Assembly (NCBI GenBank): GCA_041552135.1
Contig: JBFELL010000120.1
Location: 1-8,814, forward strand
Direction: 5' to 3'
DNA length: 8,814 nt
Origin: SZUA-186 sp041552135
GTDB taxonomy: Bacteria > Pseudomonadota > Gammaproteobacteria > UBA9214
Shown in pieces: positions 6,923-8,814 of the stretch. The first letter of the stretch is position 1; each line of letters opens with the position of its first letter. Below the pieces are notes generated by a model. It was not told the origin of the DNA. It saw only the letters and a program-made list of their open reading frames with translations, and ran no database searches. Position numbers and translations under genes: made by a program.

Positions 6923-8662
6923 TCAGTCCCCCTCACCTGACTGCTGTAATCGGTAGAGTCGCGCATACAACGGATTCTGCTCCAGTAACTCCGCATGTGT
7001 ACCGGTACCGGTGATCCGGCCAGCTTCCAGCACGACGATAAGATCGGCATCGACGATGGTCGACAGCCGGTGTGCGATTACCACTGTCGTTCTCCCGCGG
7101 CGCAGGGTATCCAGCGCCGACTGCACGATGCGTTCCGATTCGCTGTCCAGCGCGGAGGTGGCCTCGTCGAGCACCAGGATCGGTGCATCCTTGATCATGG
7201 CACGCGCAATCGCGATTCGCTGCCGCTGCCCGGCCGACAGGCGGATGCCGTTCTCGCCGATCAGGGTGTCCAGGCCGTCGGGGAGCTGGTCGCTGAATTC
7301 GAGTATATGCGCCTTCTCTGCGGCCGACCGGATGGCCTGGCGGTCCGGTTTCTCCAGGCTGCCGTAGGCGATATTGGCGGCGATGCTGTCGTTGAACAGC
7401 ATGACGTGCTGGCCGACCCAGGCGATGTGTCGCCGCAGGTTGGCAAGTTGCATCGAGCGGATGTCGATGCCGTCGAGCCGTATTTCGCCGGCCGCCGGCA
7501 GATAGAAACGCGGCAGCAGGCTGGCCAGGGTCGTCTTGCCACTGCCGGACGGTCCGACCAGCGCCACCGTCTCGCCGGCCGGGATGTGCAGGTTGATGTC
7601 GTACAGCGCGGGTGTCTGGCTGCTGGCGTGTGTATAGCGTATGTCCCGGAACAGGATGTCGCCCTGGAGCGTGTCACGCGTTACCTTGCCGGTGTCCGGT
7701 TCCGTTGCCGCGTCCAGCAGTTCGAAGACACTGGCAGCCGCTGCCAGTCCGGACTGCAGGTGGACATTGACGCGTGTCAGCCGCTTGATCGGCGACAGCG
7801 ACAGTGCCAGTGCCGTGATCAGCGAGACGAAGGCACCGACGCTGAGCCGGCCGTCAAGCGATTGCAGCGAGGCGAAGTAGATTACCAGCGACAGGGCGAT
7901 CACCGTGAGCATCTGCACCAGCACCACGTGGGCCTCCGAGGCGGTGGCGACCTTCATGTGGTAGCGCCGGATCAGGTTGTTGAAGCCGCGAAAGCGGCCG
8001 CCTTCGTAGTCGGCGCCGCCGAAGATGCGGATCTCCCGGTTGCTGTGGATGCTTTCCTGCACCACCCGGGTAAGGTCGCCGACACTGTCCTGCAGCGAGT
8101 GGCTCAGCCGGCGCAGGCGGCGGCTGACCAGGCGGATGACCAGCGCCGTCAGCGGCGCGATCAGCAGCACCACCAGCGACAGGCGCCAGCTGATATAGAA
8201 CGACCACGCCAGCAGTCCGGCCACGGTAAGGCTGTCCCGGACCAGGGTCACGATGACCTCCGTGGCTGCCTGCATGACCCGCTGCACATTGAAGGTATAG
8301 CGCGAGATGATGTTGCCGGAGGTGTGGTTGTCGAACCAGCTGACCGGCAGTGACAGCAGCCGCCGGAACATCTGCGTGCGCAGGTCCATCACGACCCGCG
8401 TGGCGACCCATTGCATACCCACGGTGCTGGTGAACCCCGCCAGGCCGCGAACCAGGAACACCAGCACCAGCAGCAGCGGCAGTATCAGCAGTCTGTCGGT
8501 GTTGCGGGCGACGAAGGTCTCGTCGAGCAACGGCTTGAGCAGGGCCGCCATGAGCGGCTCGGTCGCTGCGAAGACGACGGTCCCGACGAGCGCCAGGGCA
8601 AACATGCCGCGGTACGGCAGGACATGCTGCAAGAGCCGGAAGTAGAGTTGCCTGCTGTTCAT
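6923..8662 (-). CDS. msbA: Lipid A export permease/ATP-binding protein MsbA
   Basis: MsbA is an inner-membrane homodimeric ABC exporter (half-transporter) that flips core-lipid A to the periplasmic face for LPS assembly. The 579 residues match the family (582 in E. coli). An N-terminal membrane domain (1 to about 320) has six hydrophobic segments, roughly at 20-45, 58-80, 135-155, 160-180, 245-265 and 275-295. The nucleotide-binding domain carries the A-loop Y343, Walker A GPSGSGKTT at 370-378, Q-loop Q418, signature LSAGQ at 475-479, Walker B ILVLDE at 495-500, D-loop SALD and H-loop H531. The signature has Ala where LSGGQ is usual. ATG 8662 is the first standard start in the open frame; no strong ribosome binding site is seen ahead of it. 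Other ABC exporters of this type share the layout, but the NBD text (LFNDSIAANIAYG, SALDSESERIVQSALD) and the nearby LPS-associated glnE-ilvE context favour MsbA. Confidence 0.92.
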   Translation of the reverse strand: MNSRQLYFRLLQHVLPYRGMFALALVGTVVFAATEPLMAALLKPLLDETFVARNTDRLLILPLLLVLVFLVRGLAGFTSTVGMQWVATRVVMDLRTQMFRRLLSLPVSWFDNHTSGNIISRYTFNVQRVMQAATEVIVTLVRDSLTVAGLLAWSFYISWRLSLVVLLIAPLTALVIRLVSRRLRRLSHSLQDSVGDLTRVVQESIHSNREIRIFGGADYEGGRFRGFNNLIRRYHMKVATASEAHVVLVQMLTVIALSLVIYFASLQSLDGRLSVGAFVSLITALALSLSPIKRLTRVNVHLQSGLAAAASVFELLDAATEPDTGKVTRDTLQGDILFRDIRYTHASSQTPALYDINLHIPAGETVALVGPSGSGKTTLASLLPRFYLPAAGEIRLDGIDIRSMQLANLRRHIAWVGQHVMLFNDSIAANIAYGSLEKPDRQAIRSAAEKAHILEFSDQLPDGLDTLIGENGIRLSAGQRQRIAIARAMIKDAPILVLDEATSALDSESERIVQSALDTLRRGRTTVVIAHRLSTIVDADLIVVLEAGRITGTGTHAELLEQNPLYARLYRLQQSGEGD

Positions 8663-8744
8663 GCGGATTGCGGCCAGGTGTCCGTCGTTCTGCTTATGCA
8701 GCTTTGATGGTACATCATGTTATTGAATGAATTGTATTTTAGAG

Positions 8745-8758
8745 TCCCCGACAGGGGA
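8745..8758. repeat. Short hairpin upstream of msbA
   Basis: TCCCC (8745-8749) pairs with GGGGA (8754-8758) around loop GACA. There is no T-run on the plus strand, so it is unlikely to be a terminator. Its function is unknown. It overlaps the left arm of the next structure at 8757-8758, so the two could compete. Confidence 0.5.
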
Positions 8759-8791
8759 TCCGTAAACCCCCCCGCCTTCAGGCGGCGGATC
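8757..8791. repeat. Bulged GC-rich hairpin at the right window edge
   Basis: GATCCG (8757-8762) pairs with CGGATC (8786-8791), and CCGCC (8772-8776) with GGCGG (8781-8785) around a TTCA loop. All extra bases (TAAACCCCC) sit on the left side, giving an 11-bp stem with a one-sided 9-nt bulge. Such imperfect CCGCCTTCAGGCGG hairpins occur at ends of IS200/IS605-type elements, but no transposase is visible in the window. The 8663-8814 stretch contains no gene I can support. Confidence 0.4.
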
Positions 8792-8814
8792 AGAATGCAT
8801 GGAAAAGCTATTCA

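Noticed and set aside
6754..7050. 98-codon minus-strand open frame crossing from msbA into the spacer
   Set aside because: Its first third lies out of frame inside msbA and the rest is REP and ACCGCAGAG repeat; not a believable gene.
6995..8353. 452-codon open frame on the plus strand opposite msbA
   Set aside because: Antisense shadow of msbA; Gln/Asp/Gly/Arg-rich without motifs.
8795..8814. Start of a plus-strand gene at the right edge (ATG at 8795 or 8799)
   Set aside because: Too few codons are visible and no clear ribosome binding site precedes them.

Overview
The window reads as a piece of a high-GC gammaproteobacterial chromosome. The IlvE and GlnE proteins and the glnE-ilvE gene order strongly resemble those of Pseudomonas, while GroEL, PilU and the intergenic repeats fit the wider Pseudomonas/Chromatiales/Xanthomonas-like part of the class. 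The exact lineage cannot be fixed from sequence reading alone.

Layout, left to right: (1) 1-1063, the 3' two thirds of groEL (+), closed by a textbook intrinsic terminator. (2) 1064-1282, a convergent spacer with a solo REP-like half-palindrome and a pair of competing hairpins. (3) 1283-2428, pilU (-), a type IV pilus retraction ATPase without pilT next to it. (4) 2429-2505, a short divergent promoter region. (5) 2506-5433, glnE (+), the bifunctional adenylyltransferase/deadenylylase of glutamine synthetase. (6) 5434-5565, a spacer holding a paired REP-like (BIME-like) element. (7) 5566-6486, ilvE (+), branched-chain aminotransferase. (8) 6487-6922, a 436-bp convergent spacer without a believable gene, built almost entirely from several families of dispersed repeat and bounded by a perfect 20-bp inverted repeat. 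(9) 6923-8662, msbA (-), lipid A flippase. (10) 8663-8814, the upstream region of msbA with two hairpins at the window edge.

Functionally the genes are housekeeping and cell-envelope genes: protein folding (GroEL), twitching motility (PilU), nitrogen control (GlnE), a glutamate-linked branched-chain amino acid transamination (IlvE) and LPS assembly (MsbA). glnE and ilvE may be co-transcribed; both touch glutamate/glutamine metabolism. In Pseudomonas glnE-ilvE is followed by LPS core genes (waaF/waaC), so the nearby msbA is a plausible remnant of that neighbourhood.

I see no convincing new biological system in the genes. The parts most worth a second look are the intergenic repeats, above all the composite at 6498-6912, and the hairpin pair at the right edge.
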